Assembly: GCA_002812745.2 (NCBI GenBank)
Contig: NCSJ02000316.1
Coordinates: 1 to 49,593 of the forward strand
Reading direction: 5' to 3'
Source of the DNA: Scytalidium lignicola
Lineage: Eukaryota; Ascomycota; Leotiomycetes
DNA length: 49,593 nt
This document shows positions 23,414 to 35,578 of the stretch, piece after piece. Position 1 is the stretch's first letter. The number at the start of each line of letters is the position of its first letter. The notes beneath the pieces were generated by a model that did not search any database, had not been told where the DNA came from, and saw only the letters and a program-made list of their open reading frames with translations. The position numbers and the translations under genes were made by a program.

Positions 23414-24582
23414 TTAACAAACGAGTGGGTGAGCTTGACCACTAGCTGCCGTCTTGAACAGAGTGACTTCCGCAGCTCTTCGTCTCTGCAATCCGGGTAA
23501 TACACCGTTACTTCCCTGATCCCACTTTGGTAACTCGGTGCTGACCACAGTATCTGGGTTTTCACTATCATTTAATTCCTTGACCAATGTGGAGGACCCA
23601 GCGTTACTGCAGCCAACGTTGAATGCCCAGCTTACCAAGGCGCCGTATTGATTTGGGTTTAACTTGACTGAGTTGGATATATCTTTGGTAATGCAATTTT
23701 CAGCCACCTGAATGTCAAGTTAGTTAGAATATACGTAAGTTTGATATGAAAATGCTATGTCATCAATAAAGCAGAAGTTAACCAACCTTGAGGTCACTCT
23801 GAAGGAGCTTCTGCCCATTAGTTTTAGACAACGGGATCGCGTAACCAATATTGGCACATGACACTTCAGAACAGAGATGACCCCATCCGATTGTTGGGTT
23901 TCCGTCTGGGTCCTTATCTGTAGAACTGTGTTAGATCTTTTCATACACATTGTTAACTCCAAATGTTAGCTTACAAGGAGTAGTAGACCAGCCCTCGAAG
24001 CTTTCAATCAGATTAAGGGTTGCTTGATTGACTGCTGGTGCGCTGCAGCCTCCGCCACCTCCAGAACTACCATGGGTGCAGCATTGGACATCTGCTGGGC
24101 CGGGACAATGGCCTGGGGTCTTTGTCCCAGAGCATGTATTTGTTTTCTGGCAGGTTCCAGAAAGTCCACCCACGCTGCACTTGCCATAAGTGCAGCATTG
24201 AATATTGGCTAGACCAGGACAGTGTCCGGCGGTGCTGGTACCGCCATTACTACCGCAGGAGCTAGTTGGAGTGCAGAGACCTGGCACACCACCGACAGAG
24301 CAGCTGCCGTGTGTGCAACACTGTATTGACGTGTTAGTGATTGTGAACTACTAGAAGAAGGAAAACTGGGAGAGTGACCTGGATATCAGCAGCGCCGGGA
24401 CAATGGCCCGCCTGCGAACTTCCTCCGGAGCTATGGCAGGAGCTCGTTGAGATACAAACACCCGCCTGGCCACTGTTGACGGTACATAAGGTTTCACGTT
24501 CAAACAATCCAGGTGCAGCGAGGGCTTGAGAGGAGATGGTTAGAAGAGCCGTTAAAAACGGCAACAAAAGAGCTAGGACCAT
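23414..24582 (-). CDS. Secreted GH24 muramidase (lysozyme) with three Cys-rich modules
   Basis: A predicted secreted enzyme that cleaves the glycan of bacterial peptidoglycan. Exons (minus): 24582-24379, 24320-23975, 23917-23787, 23707-23414; 324 residues, sum divisible by three. Residues 1-22 (MVLALLLPFLTALLTISSQA) are a signal peptide, which is why I start at 24,582 and not at the longer frame's start. Three modules follow at about residues 30-140, each built on AGHCPG or PGHCPG, then ADIQCCTHG or close variants (ANIQCCTYG, ADVQCCTHG). A Gly run leads into the GH24 domain: LIESFEGW with the catalytic Glu, DPDGNPTIGWGH, and the late GALVSWAFNVGC. GH24 is the phage T4 lysozyme family and in fungi is generally viewed as acquired from bacteria or phage. 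The modules may bind cell wall or protect the enzyme. It is likely not part of the metabolite pathway, but could act in bacterial antagonism. Confidence 0.9.
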
Positions 24583-25136
24583 TATTTGAGATTTATATAC
24601 CTGTGGTTTATAAATAAACAATGCCAATATTTCAATGGAGATTTGTCTACCACAGGAGGATGCTGATGATGTGAGAGCAGCTTAGAGGAAGTTGAGCCTC
24701 CCTTTATACTTCATTTTAATCTCTGTTATATACCAACTTCACACAAAATATCTCGATTTCGAGTTATAAATATAGAAGCTGTTCAGCTACGGATTCTAGT
24801 GTCGGAGGCCGGCAATAATGTTTGTCGAACGGAGACAGACATCCTGAGCGGAAATGATTTCGGGAACCATTGATTAGACCGTCACCTATCATCCTCCAGG
24901 AGCTTAAAGACTTACTCTTCAGCCAATTCATCCTGCTGGATTCGAACCCTTGACGGGAACTATATTGTTGGTCAGAACTTAGAGCCGACAGACAAGGCCG
25001 ATTCGGCGGATTTCAGCCACGCTGCTGCATTCCAACCCCGGATTTGCCAGCAGCTCCACAGCCCCAGCGTGGCGAAGTTAAGCTTCAAGTTCAGTTGCAA
25101 TCACCACAAGTTAATTAATCTTGGGTATACTTAAAT
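24583..25136. other. Intergenic, upstream of the GH24 gene
   Basis: Contains the GH24 promoter region (no certain TATA box). Around 24,930-24,960 a GGATTCGAACC word resembles a tRNA B box, but no cloverleaf could be drawn around it. Confidence 0.4.
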
Positions 25137-25139
25137 CCT

Positions 25140-25570
25140 CCGGCCAGTTACCTAAATCTTCCAGATTGCGCCGGCATCGGCTATTGCACAGACCACTTTC
25201 TAGTACAATACCCTGAATAGCCCTGTAATTTTAGTGAGTTATAGGCCATCCATAGCCTATAATTATAGTAGCCTTTAAGCTTCGAACAGCCTATAACCTA
25301 CTGTACTTGAGTATATATTTTGTTTTGGTTTAATTCTCTTAAAAATCAAGTATTATCCAAATATTATTAATCATTTAGCTATTATATGACCATATATTAA
25401 TGATTATAAAATTATATTATGAATTAGTAAAGATCCAAAGACTTATAAGTATCTGAATGCTATTATACAAATATTGGTGTGAGGCCTGAGAATTCAGCTA
25501 AAACTGTGTATTATTGCCTGAAAAATAGCCGATGCCGGCGCAATCCGGAGGATTTAAGTAAGTTATGGCC
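25140..25570. mobile_element. MITE with about 35-base terminal inverted repeats
   Basis: The left end near 25,147-25,184 and the right end near 25,527-25,565 are inverted copies. Both contain GATTGCGCCGGCATCGGCTATT preceded by TAAATC-N-TCC-N (bases at N differ). The interior (about 340 bases) is AT-rich and holds a smaller palindromic set of TATAGGC/GCCTATA words near 25,240-25,300. No open frame. An AT-rich body and short inverted ends fit a Tc1/mariner-type MITE. Confidence 0.6.
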
Positions 25571-25579
25571 TTAATCTTA

Positions 25580-26849
25580 TAACGTAATTCCCGGTCGGTC
25601 GGGCCACTTTCACCACCATCTGAATACAAAATACTAAACACTCAACCACCAACGCCTATATTATAATATATCTAGTTATTAGCTAAATTAGGGCACTTAT
25701 TCCTTTTATAGCCTACAATTCCACACTCTGAGCACCTTGGTGGCCATCGTTTTGGTACTGACAAGTTGCCTTCGGATGTTGAAAGATTTAACTCCACTAC
25801 TCCTTCCTGAGCTACTGTATACGATTGAAGTACTTACTAGGCCTCCTCTGCTGTTAACAAGCTACTTTAAGGTATTGGCTTTCTAGATCTTCTAGATTTT
25901 CACTGTAAAGATTGAACAATATCCTTTAATTGCTATACTTCTTTAGTCAAAAATATCTTGTTATGTAAGACCTCCTTGAACCCCTTAACCAATTGTTGTA
26001 AAGCTGTTTTAATAAGCGTAAAAGGGTTATTCCCACATTGTTTGAGTATAGATTGAATTGTTTTATATTACTTTTGCAATTAAATTGAATTATAAGGTGT
26101 CTTAAGGGCCTAAAGTGTATTAATAATATTATGAGCATTCTTAGGAGGAGTAATAGTCTTTTTTNACCTTTACATGTAATTTAAATAACATATGACTTAG
26201 ATTATATAGAATTAACCTTGTTCTTGTAAATCCTTAACAAATATTGTTTATTATAAAAGTAACTTAATATACAATTAGATATATATCTAAGAAATCAAAC
26301 TTATCAATATAATAAATGTTCTGTTACATTTTGCCTTCTACTATAATATTATATAATCACTTCAAAACAGTAAAACAATTTACATTTAATGGTTAAAGGA
26401 TATAAGATAAGTATAAAAGTATACAGACTACAATTATCTTGTTCTAAAGGTAATATTAGTCAAACTCAAGGGTTATATAGCTTTTATAACTATTAAGAAT
26501 AAGCATACAATATTGACCTTTTGTACAAGATCTAATATATAAATTAAAGGTTTTTTAAAGTTATTTAAAGTCAATTTCATTGTTTGTCTAACTATTATCA
26601 CTTATAATAAGCCTTTAACTTTGTAATAGATTGTTATACTATCTTTTAAAAGTTCTTTTGCTTTTGAGAATAATCATAAGTAGTATTGCTTATCTAATAG
26701 CATTAACTGCTTTAATTATAATAACTTACTCTTTATTACCAGGTTATAAAAGTAGAGGTTTATTAAAATAATTAAAGGATATGACTACTTTAATAATAAT
26801 AATTATACTCATAATAAAGCTAGTCTTGTTAAAATTATAAGTATCCTTA
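25580..26849 (-). mobile_element. Fot1/pogo-like transposon, N-terminal side missing (copy E)
   Basis: The plus-strand left end is TA then ACGTAATTCCCGGTCGGTCGG, the terminus shared by the Fot1-like copies. The transposase reads on the minus strand. Its C-terminus near 25,880-25,690 ends CSECGIVGYKRNKCPNLANN (knuckle His read as Tyr). The upstream DDE region carries stops; near 26,830-26,790 it reads NKTSFIMSI, the counterpart of DKTSFVMSI in copy A. The copy stops at 26,849, where an LTR-like block begins, and I did not find its other end. Confidence 0.75.
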
Positions 26850-27113
26850 TGTTGCAATATTTGGAGTTTACGGATGCCACTTCACAGTGTTCTTACGGTT
26901 GCCTATGCTAGGGCTTACGGATAGGGTTTACGGTAGGCTACCACTGTAGGCAACTATAGGCACCCTACGGGTGCCTGTACGACCGTAACTGTTGACCATA
27001 ACGGTTTTACGGCCGTAACTCTCTGTATATATAGAATCTGCTGTAGTTGTAGACTCCTTAAGCAATCAATACAATAGTGGTTCTGTATTCCTGCGTTTCC
27101 AGTCAACATAACA
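26850..27113 (-). repeat. Probable solo LTR
   Basis: 264 bases. On the minus strand it starts TGTTATGTTGACTGG and ends ATTGCAACA, with TATATATACAG near 27,020 as a possible TATA region. The body repeats TTACGG/CCGTAA words at least seven times. No target-site duplication was seen and no gag-pol lies next to it, so it is either a solo LTR or one end of a lost element. It is GC-richer than its surroundings. Confidence 0.5.
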
Positions 27114-27605
27114 TTTTCCTAGTTATTTACATTCGACTCACTGTCTCGAGTAATATCTCCTGGTACACAATCTTTAATTCGAGTTTATAAAACTCTAAAT
27201 ATTTTAATATATCTTCCTTAATCCTTTTATGTTTATCATGTGGATGTAGTAACTTCCTTGTCACTTGTATTGCGATAAGAATAGATTTACTAGTTATTAA
27301 TATTTCGTTGATTTCCTCGAGACTACGGTAAATTGTCTTTAAAGATACAAAAAGTAAATGTGGATTTTAATAATGAAGTTTAATAAAACATATATAAGAG
27401 ATGTCTTGTCTAAAACATTACAAGAAGCTGGAACATGTTTTCCGCTAATGAAGCAGAAGCCATCGTATCTTTGGATTTTCTAAGTTCTCAGCCGCGGCAT
27501 ACATGTAGTCCATCATGCGAGCTTTATTATTCAATAGCTCTAACCCAAACGGTTCTTTTAAATTGATGTTGTATGGAAGACGTAAAACAGAAATCGTTTG
27601 CAGCT
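27114..27605. other. Intergenic, AT-rich
   Basis: Sequence between the solo LTR and the relic gene. Short frames only. I see nothing assignable. Confidence 0.4.
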
Positions 27606-28110
27606 TTAGTGGTAATTTTCACGGCTGCTGCTCTCTCCTTGTACAACCTCGAACGGACGAGGAAACACATTAGTATAATAGTATTTGAGCTTTTTACCTA
27701 ACACCTTAAGGATCGTAACGTAGATTGCAATGTCTCTTCGGACTACTGCAAAGCATGACGTGTGATCTCCCCAAGAATTTGTACTTCTACCCCTCTGAGA
27801 TACTAGACTAACAAGTTCTTGCCGTGCCCAGATTCCTAAGTGCAGTTGCTTGTCTCGTGAAGGTGGCCTTGCTGCAGTAGCAGCGATAATATGCAATAGA
27901 CAACCAACATGGCGATTTAAAGCAAAAACATTATGTGTTCTCATCATGCTCAAGTTCGAATGAGTACTCAACAGACTTAGCCTCATCATCAGCAAGTCAC
28001 TGGTCTTCTTCTGCCTCCGTATTCAGTAAATCAAGCTCTTCATCAAACAAGCCAATTTCAGTATTATATCCTATCATCAAAATTCAGCCATCGCTAATAT
28101 TATGAATGCA
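27606..28110 (-). pseudogene. Relic of an unidentified protein gene
   Basis: The minus strand reads GYNTEIGLFDEELDLLNTEAEEDQ, stop, LADDEAKSVEYSFELEHDENT, then after a one-base shift HNVFALNRHVGCLLHIIAATAARPP, WARQELVSLVSQRG, SCFAVVRRDIAIYV and a terminus near 27,606. The C-terminal 129 residues are open, with compact protein-like composition. The stop and the frameshift (near 27,945) suggest a pseudogene, although the shift could hide an intron. I do not recognise the family. Confidence 0.45.
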
Positions 28111-28659
28111 GCAGAAGTTATATTCGCATTTACCTTCCACCACCATTCTCCTCGTATTAACCATAGCCATCTCTGGATATTGCAGACAATATTCGTGCGG
28201 GTGATGCTGGGTTCATTAAAGAAATTGTGATCTTAGTTCAAATGAGCTCGAGGACGCTTGAAACTCGTCGTTTTGCGAGACGGGCATTTCGGACAGCTGT
28301 GCCCCAGAACTGGATGTACGGAGTAGTAGGAAGGAAGTGGTAACAGATGAGTTTCACGTGACACATATACAGGTGTAGGATGAGCAATGCGTTCATCTTG
28401 TAGTCTTGAAAGCAACCTTGACCAAAGGGGGTTCAGCAGCTAACTACGGCGGCGTATGGACAGGAGATGACCGAATGCGGGTTGGAAGGGGAAATCACGC
28501 GGCATAAGCACCAAAGACTAAGCTTTGTTTGGGGGGGATCACTAGAATAAGGAATGCCAGGAGTGGGTTGTGCAGCGCTCTTTACAATAGACTATCTATC
28601 TAAGGCGTAAAATAATAAAAAAATACAAACCTAGAAAACTAACACTATAATTATTATCT
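28111..28659. other. Intergenic
   Basis: Sequence downstream of the permease. Short frames only. A G-rich run (GGGGGGG) lies at about 28,531. No gene seen. Confidence 0.4.
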
Positions 28660-30400
28660 CTAAAATTCCGAATCACCTATGAGAATCTTCCCTACAGTAG
28701 ATACCTTGGCTTTGATTCCTTTTCTGCCGCTCGGCTGTTCATCCTCAGTATAATATCTCCTATCTGTGTCTAGGTCGATATTCTCTCGTTTGATATAGAA
28801 TGGCCCACGGTAATAGCATTTTGCTCCTACGTAAAGCACCAAGATGAAAATTGCCGAGACATAGTTGGCAAAAAATGTACTAGCACTCGGGGTTCCGGTT
28901 AAGGGGGAAATTGCAAGGTAGAGTTCGATGATCACGAGAGCAATACAGAAGATAAGACCGTAGTAAGAACTAAACGGATACGACCACGATTTCCAGGGAA
29001 GTTCAGATGGGCTTCGTCCTTGTGCTGCCCACGCCTTGCGGAAACGAATGTGGCACAGGAAAATCGTGCCCCAGGCGTAAAGCGTGCATAGTGAAGTCAG
29101 ATGGGTAAGCCATGTGAAGACGGTGGCGCTGGAGTGAGATACGTTGAGATAACTTAGACCACCGCCCAAACACAAGGTAAGCGCTAGCGAGGCCCAAGGT
29201 ATACCCCGAGAATCGCACTTTAAGAATATCTTGGGTGCCATTCTTAGGTGGGCCAGCCCGACAACGGTTCGAGATGCAAGGTATGGCTGTGCATTACCTG
29301 ATGAAAGAACAGACACAAAGATGATAGCGTTTGTAAAGTGAGCGAGGACTGGGATACCGGCATTGCGGTAAGCAATAACGAAAGGCGAGGCGTTTGACCC
29401 ACTGCTGCCAAAAAGATTCTTATCCGTGGGCGAGACAGAGATCGATACCATCAGTGCGCCCAGAACATAGAAGAGTCCAAGACGTATCCAAGTAGCTTTG
29501 ACACCACGGGGAACAGACACACGGGGATTTCTGGCTTCAGCAGCAGCAACTCCACCGATTTCAGTTCCACCCATAGCAAAGATACAAGTCGGCATAACGG
29601 AAAGGAACCCTTTGAAACCATGTGTGAACGGCTCGCTATCCCAATACCTGAATCCAATAGAAGTATGATTAGGAGCCCCCCCTGCCGAGATAATAATGCA
29701 AGAGATGATAACCACAAAGATCCACAGAAACTTGATAGAGGACATGACGACTTCTACTTCGCCAAAAATCCTGACTCCAGAAACATTGACCAGTACGATA
29801 ACTGCCAGGAAAATCGATAACCATGCTGCTGTGGGTACCGCTGACGTCCAGAAGTGGAGCACACTAACGATCCCCTCGAGTTCGGTTGCAAGAATCATTG
29901 TGTGGGAGAACCAATAAGCCCATCCTACTGTGAATGCTGGAGCGGTGTCCACAAACTTTCGCGTCCATTGTGGGAAGGCCGAGGGGACTGGATATAAGAT
30001 TGCCAATTCGCCAATGCATTGATTGACTGACCACGCAATGGATGCCGCGATACAATATCTATTCCAAGAGACGAATGTGAGAACAAAAATCATTTGTGCC
30101 AATTGGCCAAGATCAGGAGAATATAATTGGTATTTTGTGTTAAAATAAGACAACTCACCCTAAGAAAATTGCTGCGGGCCCTCCGTTTGCCAAAGATGTA
30201 CCGGACCCTAACCAAAGTCCAACACCAATAGATGAGCCCATAGAGATCATGAGAAGATGTCGAGATCCCAAGCTGCGGGATAGCTGCGAATCCGGAACAA
30301 AATGTTCCTCCTTGGAAGTGCCTTCTTCGATGGATCCATCTTCGATTGGGACTGGCCGCTCAGAGAGCTCATGGGCAGTTTTCTTTTCTACTTCAGCCAT
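28660..30400 (-). CDS. Amino-acid permease (APC superfamily)
   Basis: A plasma-membrane amino-acid/proton symporter of the fungal AA_permease type, 546 residues, about the family length. Two exons: 30400-30159 and 30058-28660, with a 100-base intron (GTGAGT donor) rejoining FLG and YCIAAS; the sum divides by three. The N-terminal 50 residues are soluble and acidic. The first helix carries the family motif MISMGSSIGVGLWLGSG. About 12 hydrophobic segments follow, including VNQCIGELAILYPVPSAFPQW, the family motif after helix 2-3, and the motif FAMGGTEIGGVAAAEARNPR. The tail is basic and hydrophilic. It lies between the GH24 gene and the A-T-R reductase, on the same strand as the reductase. It may supply an amino-acid precursor or be an unrelated neighbour. 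No inactivating change was seen. Confidence 0.9.
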
Positions 30401-31213
30401 TACACAGTCGACAGCAGAAGATATAGAATGAGNAAAACGTGTGTATGAATGCCTAGTGGCATGAGCTTAGAAATTATGTGAGATATTGCGATCTTAATAT
30501 ACAGGGTCTGCAGGCATTATCGTCCAATTCAAGTTGATGAGGAACTACCCTACTCAGAAAGGAAAGGTCTTATCTGTTTATATAATACGGTAGATTAGGG
30601 ACAACAATTATCACTGGGAAGCTGGATCTAGACATCGAAGGAGGCGAGGGAAGCGCGAATACCCCGTTTCTCTTATCGCCCGTTAACTAGTATAATCATA
30701 GAGTTGCAGTATATCCAAAACCAAGTACCAGTTAGCATTATCTCCGACTGCGCTTAGATAATGATGGAGAGTGGGGATGACAGTTACTGATACAAAACAT
30801 GCACGGCTTGAAAGTCTTAAGAGTGGGGGAGCGACAGTCCTGTGTTGTCCAATATTCGGATTTTCAAGCGTTGGAACTCCAGCTAGCTAAAATATTGTCC
30901 TAGAGAGTAAAATATTAATACCGATTGCTCGAATTGAGTTTATTCTTGTTTATTATAAGGTGATGTGGTAACTATTATGAAGTTATGCTCGCCAAGAGCC
31001 ATCTTTAGTCCACTTTAGTTGCAATTTCTAAGTGTTAAATGTAAATTATTATATTTCTTAGCAACTAAGAAATGAATATACGCTGTAGTTGTATAAAGAG
31101 CTACGCCATATATCTTGCGGTAATTCCATGGTTGACTTCAAATGGAGTAAGTAGGACGTACTCTAGGTTGCTATGGTGGTTGACACCCCTTAACGTGGGC
31201 GCTCTGAACACCC
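30401..31213. other. Intergenic between permease and reductase
   Basis: The permease promoter side (an N lies at 30,433 after the start region) and the 3' flank of the reductase. No open frame or repeat was seen. Confidence 0.4.
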
Positions 31214-34200
31214 TCACTGCTTCCATTTTAGTAGCCAACCCCTTATGCATTTCTCTATTTGCAACTCTGGTGGATGTGTCATAGTGAGGCTCTCTACAGT
31301 CAGCCTTGTTGTCTCAAATTCTAGCCCGCCTGTCGCTGGATTTCCCTCGTCATGAACATATTTGTCTTCCCAGAATTGCAACAGCTTTATCGATGGGTTC
31401 CTTTTTGGATCCTGCGGTCCTTCTCTCAACCGCCTCAACCACTTGCGCGTCGACACAGTCTCAAAATTCAAGCCAGCAGTTCTCAATGCCGGCAACATGT
31501 ATTCCGTCCACGAAAACGACACCGGATTAACAACATTAAATACTAGATCGGGTTCCTGAGCTCCTACGTTAAGACTCAGCGTCGCGGCTGGAGACATAGC
31601 CTCGTTGAGCAGTCCCGAAAGCTCTAGAATGACCGTGGCTAGAGTATCGACAGGTATCCATCTTGGCCGTTCTGTAAGTGCCGGCAGCGCTCCTATTACC
31701 AGAGCGCTTCGTATCATCAAGGGAATAGCTTCTGAATCATTCCACAAGCCTAGTCGTGTATCACCAACAATCTGTCCAATTCTTAAGACTCGAGCATTTG
31801 CGCCATTGATCGACGCTGCGCGCACAACTTGCTCAGCTACGAGCTTGCTTCTCCCGTAACCAGTGTTCTGGGCATATTTTAGGTTGTCAACGTGTTTTTC
31901 CGGGATACGTGCAGGCCACGACATCCCTGTGACTGAGGATATTGAAGAGCAGAACAGAAGCTTGGGTGGAGCCGGGAGTTTGGATTCAAGCGTCAGTGTC
32001 AAGAGATTGTACAGTCCGGCGATCTGGGTCTCGAAGCTGCGAACGCCAAGAATGAAATTCACGGTCCAGGCACAGTGTATGAATAACGTCGCTGATGAAC
32101 GGATATCATGAAGAGTGGAAGATGATAAACCAAGGGACTTAAGTGAAAGATCTGACTGGAGACATATTGTCTTGCGTTTGACAGATTCCACGTAGTTGTT
32201 AGAGCTGTACGATAGGCCCCGTTGAGAAAGACATTCTAAGACTCGAGATAGTGCGGCATTATCGTTTTCTGCCCTGACAAGACACCACACTCGTGAAACA
32301 TTTTCCCTATCAAGGAGCTGGGATAGGATATGTGCACCAAGTGATCCAGTAGCTCCAGTAAGAACCTTTATTTTTGTTAGCTCCGAATCGAAAAATACCA
32401 AGGGCTTAACACACCACTGAATAATTTTCAGGGAACGGAAGTCTAGAAGCCGAGATAGGTTCTATGAACGTGGAGTATTTCTGGACTAGCTCTTCCATTG
32501 CAGATATTTCTCCTATCTCATCGTTTTCATCTCCGGGACTAGTCCTCTGAGCGTAAAGATACCTCGCCAGACCTGCCACGGTTCTTTTATCAAAGACAAT
32601 AGTCTGACTCATATTTTTACTTCTGCCGCCAAGATCCAAATCCCTTTTTAATAAGCCCCATATGGTGGTGGCCTTTAAACTGTCCACGCCTGCAGTGAAA
32701 AAATCTGTATCTATACTAGCCAGATGCACATCAAGAGCTGCAAATGCATTTAGAAGATACTCTTCTAACTTGGGAACTTCCAACTTCAAACTACCTTCTT
32801 TCATTTCCCTACCCCCATCATAAGCTTGTTCGATTTCTTTTTCAAATTCTTTGTACACTTTTGCACGAATTGCGGTACCTTTGTCTGTCTGTGGGTAATC
32901 TCTCCGAACAGGAATAACCATGTCTTTGCTGATCTGTGAGTTACTATCTGCCCGTGAATTTGCATCTTGGATTGTTGGCCAGATAAGATCCTTGAATTCC
33001 TCGTCGCTCAGACTCTCACCTAATTCAGAGCGAAAGACGAGCAGGCCTGGAAATGCCTTCCCAATCCCAAAAAGCACACATTCTTTGACGGTATCATTCT
33101 CCTTGATACATCCTTCTATAGATAGCGGGAGAATTTTTTCTCCATTCATGAGAGTGATGCGATCATCTAGACGACCCACATGCCGCCAGGCATCTGGAAT
33201 TGAAGGATGTGGACTGAAAGTGTCCCGTGTTCGAAATGATTTTGGTGGATTGTCAGAATTTGATGCAACTTTGGATTTCCAACCATCTAGAACAACAAGT
33301 TCGAACGTGCTAGCATTGATTGGATCCATGAGGATGAAGGGTTTTATGTGAGGAAGAACCCGGAGGTAATTCCATGCTTTGTCTCCTTCGGGTCGCATAG
33401 AGGACATGAGCTGGCCTATTTCAGTCCTATAAATTATTAATTATTAATTATCAATTCAAGGAGAGATCAAGAGGTCACAGTGAAACATACGCCCCGAATT
33501 GAATAACTAGATTAACACCTTGCTCAACCAGCCGATGTCCTAGATCATCAGGGCACGCACTTCCACCTGACAAAACAATATCACATCTCTTCAACGTCTC
33601 GATGCCATTCTGACTTTCTCCTAACAATTTGAGGGTGTAAGGAACTGAACACAGAATTCCAGGCTTTACATACTCCATCACTTCGGTTAAATTTTTTCCG
33701 GTTTGGGGCAGGTTCACGTTATAAAAGTATATTTCTTTCCGATTGTGCATAGAGCGGAAAGTATTAGCTAAACCGAAATTATGATATAGCGGCAATGTCG
33801 TGACTGTGCGTCTGTTGAAGCCAACCGCATAGTTGCTTAAGCAAGCCGAATGCGTTTGGAAGATAGGCTTCGGAAGGCCAGTTGAACCAGAGGAATGTAT
33901 AATGAACGCAACCTTATGTGTCTGCTTTTTCCGGTCGATATTGTTGGTAATAAGTCGAAAGTCTGTAGTAGCACTTAAGTCTCCTTTTGTAAGCATTGGG
34001 ACGGCCTTTATATGATGCGATTGTTTTAACTGAGTTACAATCGTAGAAAATCGTGGAGAATACACAATTCCCTGGCAGTCAGTTTTCTCAATTAGAGAGA
34101 CGTAAGCATCTAACGTCAATCTATTCGACAAGAGAAGAATGGTATACCCTAATCGAGTGAGTGAGAAAACCGTAATGAGGTACTCAAAACTTGAGGAGCC

Positions 34201-34575
34201 AAGAAGAGCAATAACTAGCGGATCCTGTATAGCACATGAGAATCTCTCCGTAATCTCTCCATCTGAAGGAATAATTGATCATACTGAAACAGGGTCTAGC
34301 CCGACTGACACGAAGGCTCTTACACCGACGTCTGTGAAGTAATTCAGGTCCTGTGCATTGTAGTGCATGAAATCGGTAAGGTCAGATTCGGACTCTGGGT
34401 ATGCTATAAGAGGAACTTGATTTTTTTCTGCCGCGCAAGATCGCAGTATGTCGTCGATGACATACATTGGTCCATATTCATTATCTGTTGGTACTCGGTC
34501 ATCTTTTGATGTAATTAGATTGGATGCAACTTGTTGCTCGTTGGCGCCGGGAAGAGAGGGGGGACAGACGGCCAT
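31214..34575 (-). pseudogene. NRPS-like adenylate-forming reductase (A-T-R), one in-frame stop
   Basis: A stand-alone fungal A-T-R enzyme: the A domain activates a carboxylic acid as AMP ester, the T domain carries it on phosphopantetheine and the R domain reduces it with NADPH to aldehyde or alcohol. Exons: 34575-33491, 33426-32415, 32365-31214; 1,082 codons, in phase. A domain: SSGSTGLPKP, QFGATEIGQ (across intron 1), GRLDDRI and TDKGTAIRAK with the late Lys. T domain: FFTAGVDSLKA, carrier Ser at about residue 612. R domain: LTGATGSLGAHIL (rebuilt across intron 2) and YGRSKLVAEQ, the Tyr/Lys pair. The frame carries a TGA at 34,281-34,279 (codon 99): RAFVSVGLDPVSV-stop-SIIPSDGEITERF continues without frameshift into LGSSSFEYLITVF. 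No good intron removes it. As read, the protein would be cut off in the A domain. The likeliest original codons are CGA or TGG. The substrate is unknown. Confidence 0.85.
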
Positions 34576-35578
34576 ATTGGTTATACGTCATGTGTCAAAC
34601 ATCCAATGAGAATATAAGCCACGCAACAAACGTTTCCGCGAGGAACGGTGATGGTTATAATAATGGAAGCCAGAACTAGTTATTGAATTACGCAGATTAA
34701 GTAACAGTTGCCTATTGCACTAAGTTTGAGGATAACCCGAATGCACCCCATCAATCAGAGCAGAGTGGGGTGGCATGCCAGAAATGATAGCATGGCAATT
34801 ATTCTCCTCTTATGCAATCGCACTACCTTTAAGGTGGTGATACAGAACAGGCTAGAAGTAAAATCATCGGAGTTTTATAATACCAATGAACTGTCAATAT
34901 TAAATCAAAATAGAAGAATCAGATCCACAGCTGCATTCCAAAGACAACCCATCCACAAGCTAGCTTATCGAACGATACACTGTGACGTTCATAGTTCATG
35001 CCAACTACAGCCATCAAACCAAACCACAAGCACCCCACTTAAGTATAGTTATCCTTATCGTTTTTAGTAATTACGACTTTAGTCGATCTGCCCCATGTAA
35101 ATGTGTTCAGTGGGTACTCAACTTCTCTCTTAATATCCCTACCGAACAACTGCTACTGGAATAATAAGGTCCGTTATGAATTTGAGAGAGATTCAAAAAA
35201 ATAAATGTAAGAATTTTTCAACTACCGTTAGTACTATATCTAATAAGCTCGTCAACCAAATGCATTATTCTTGTCATAAAGTAATTTTCTCTCTCTCTCC
35301 TCTTTTAACCACCACAGTATTCTACGCTCGGCGTAAGTTTGCATAATGGTGCAATCAATTTGTTGCGTTATAACTAACGCCGAGAACATCCTAGAAGACT
35401 CAACTTTCTCATATCTTTAACAATTATCAGTATTTTCTCTAAATACTAAATTCCAGATATATGAAAAGATGCTTTGCTTTAGCGCTTTAGTCTACTAGAT
35501 TTCTATAAAACCTTCCTTTCTTTTATTATTACATCCTAGCCAAAGTTGCATTCCATCGTACTTCGACCTGATGAACCG
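34576..35578. other. Intergenic, reductase promoter and FMO 3' flank
   Basis: 1 kb with short frames only. A short inverted pair, TTCC-GCGA-GGAA, lies at about 34,633. No CCGNCGG copy was seen here. Confidence 0.4.

Noticed and set aside
24930..25010. tRNA gene suggested by GGATTCGAACC
   Set aside because: No cloverleaf with paired acceptor stem and D arm could be drawn.
32366..32414. A stop codon between the T and R domains of the A-T-R reductase
   Set aside because: A 49-base intron (GTGTGT donor, GCTAAC branch, AAAG acceptor) removes it and joins YSVV to LTGATGSLG in phase.
31605..33351. Plus-strand open frames opposite the reductase
   Set aside because: They are reverse shadows of a clear gene, with no domain or splice logic of their own.
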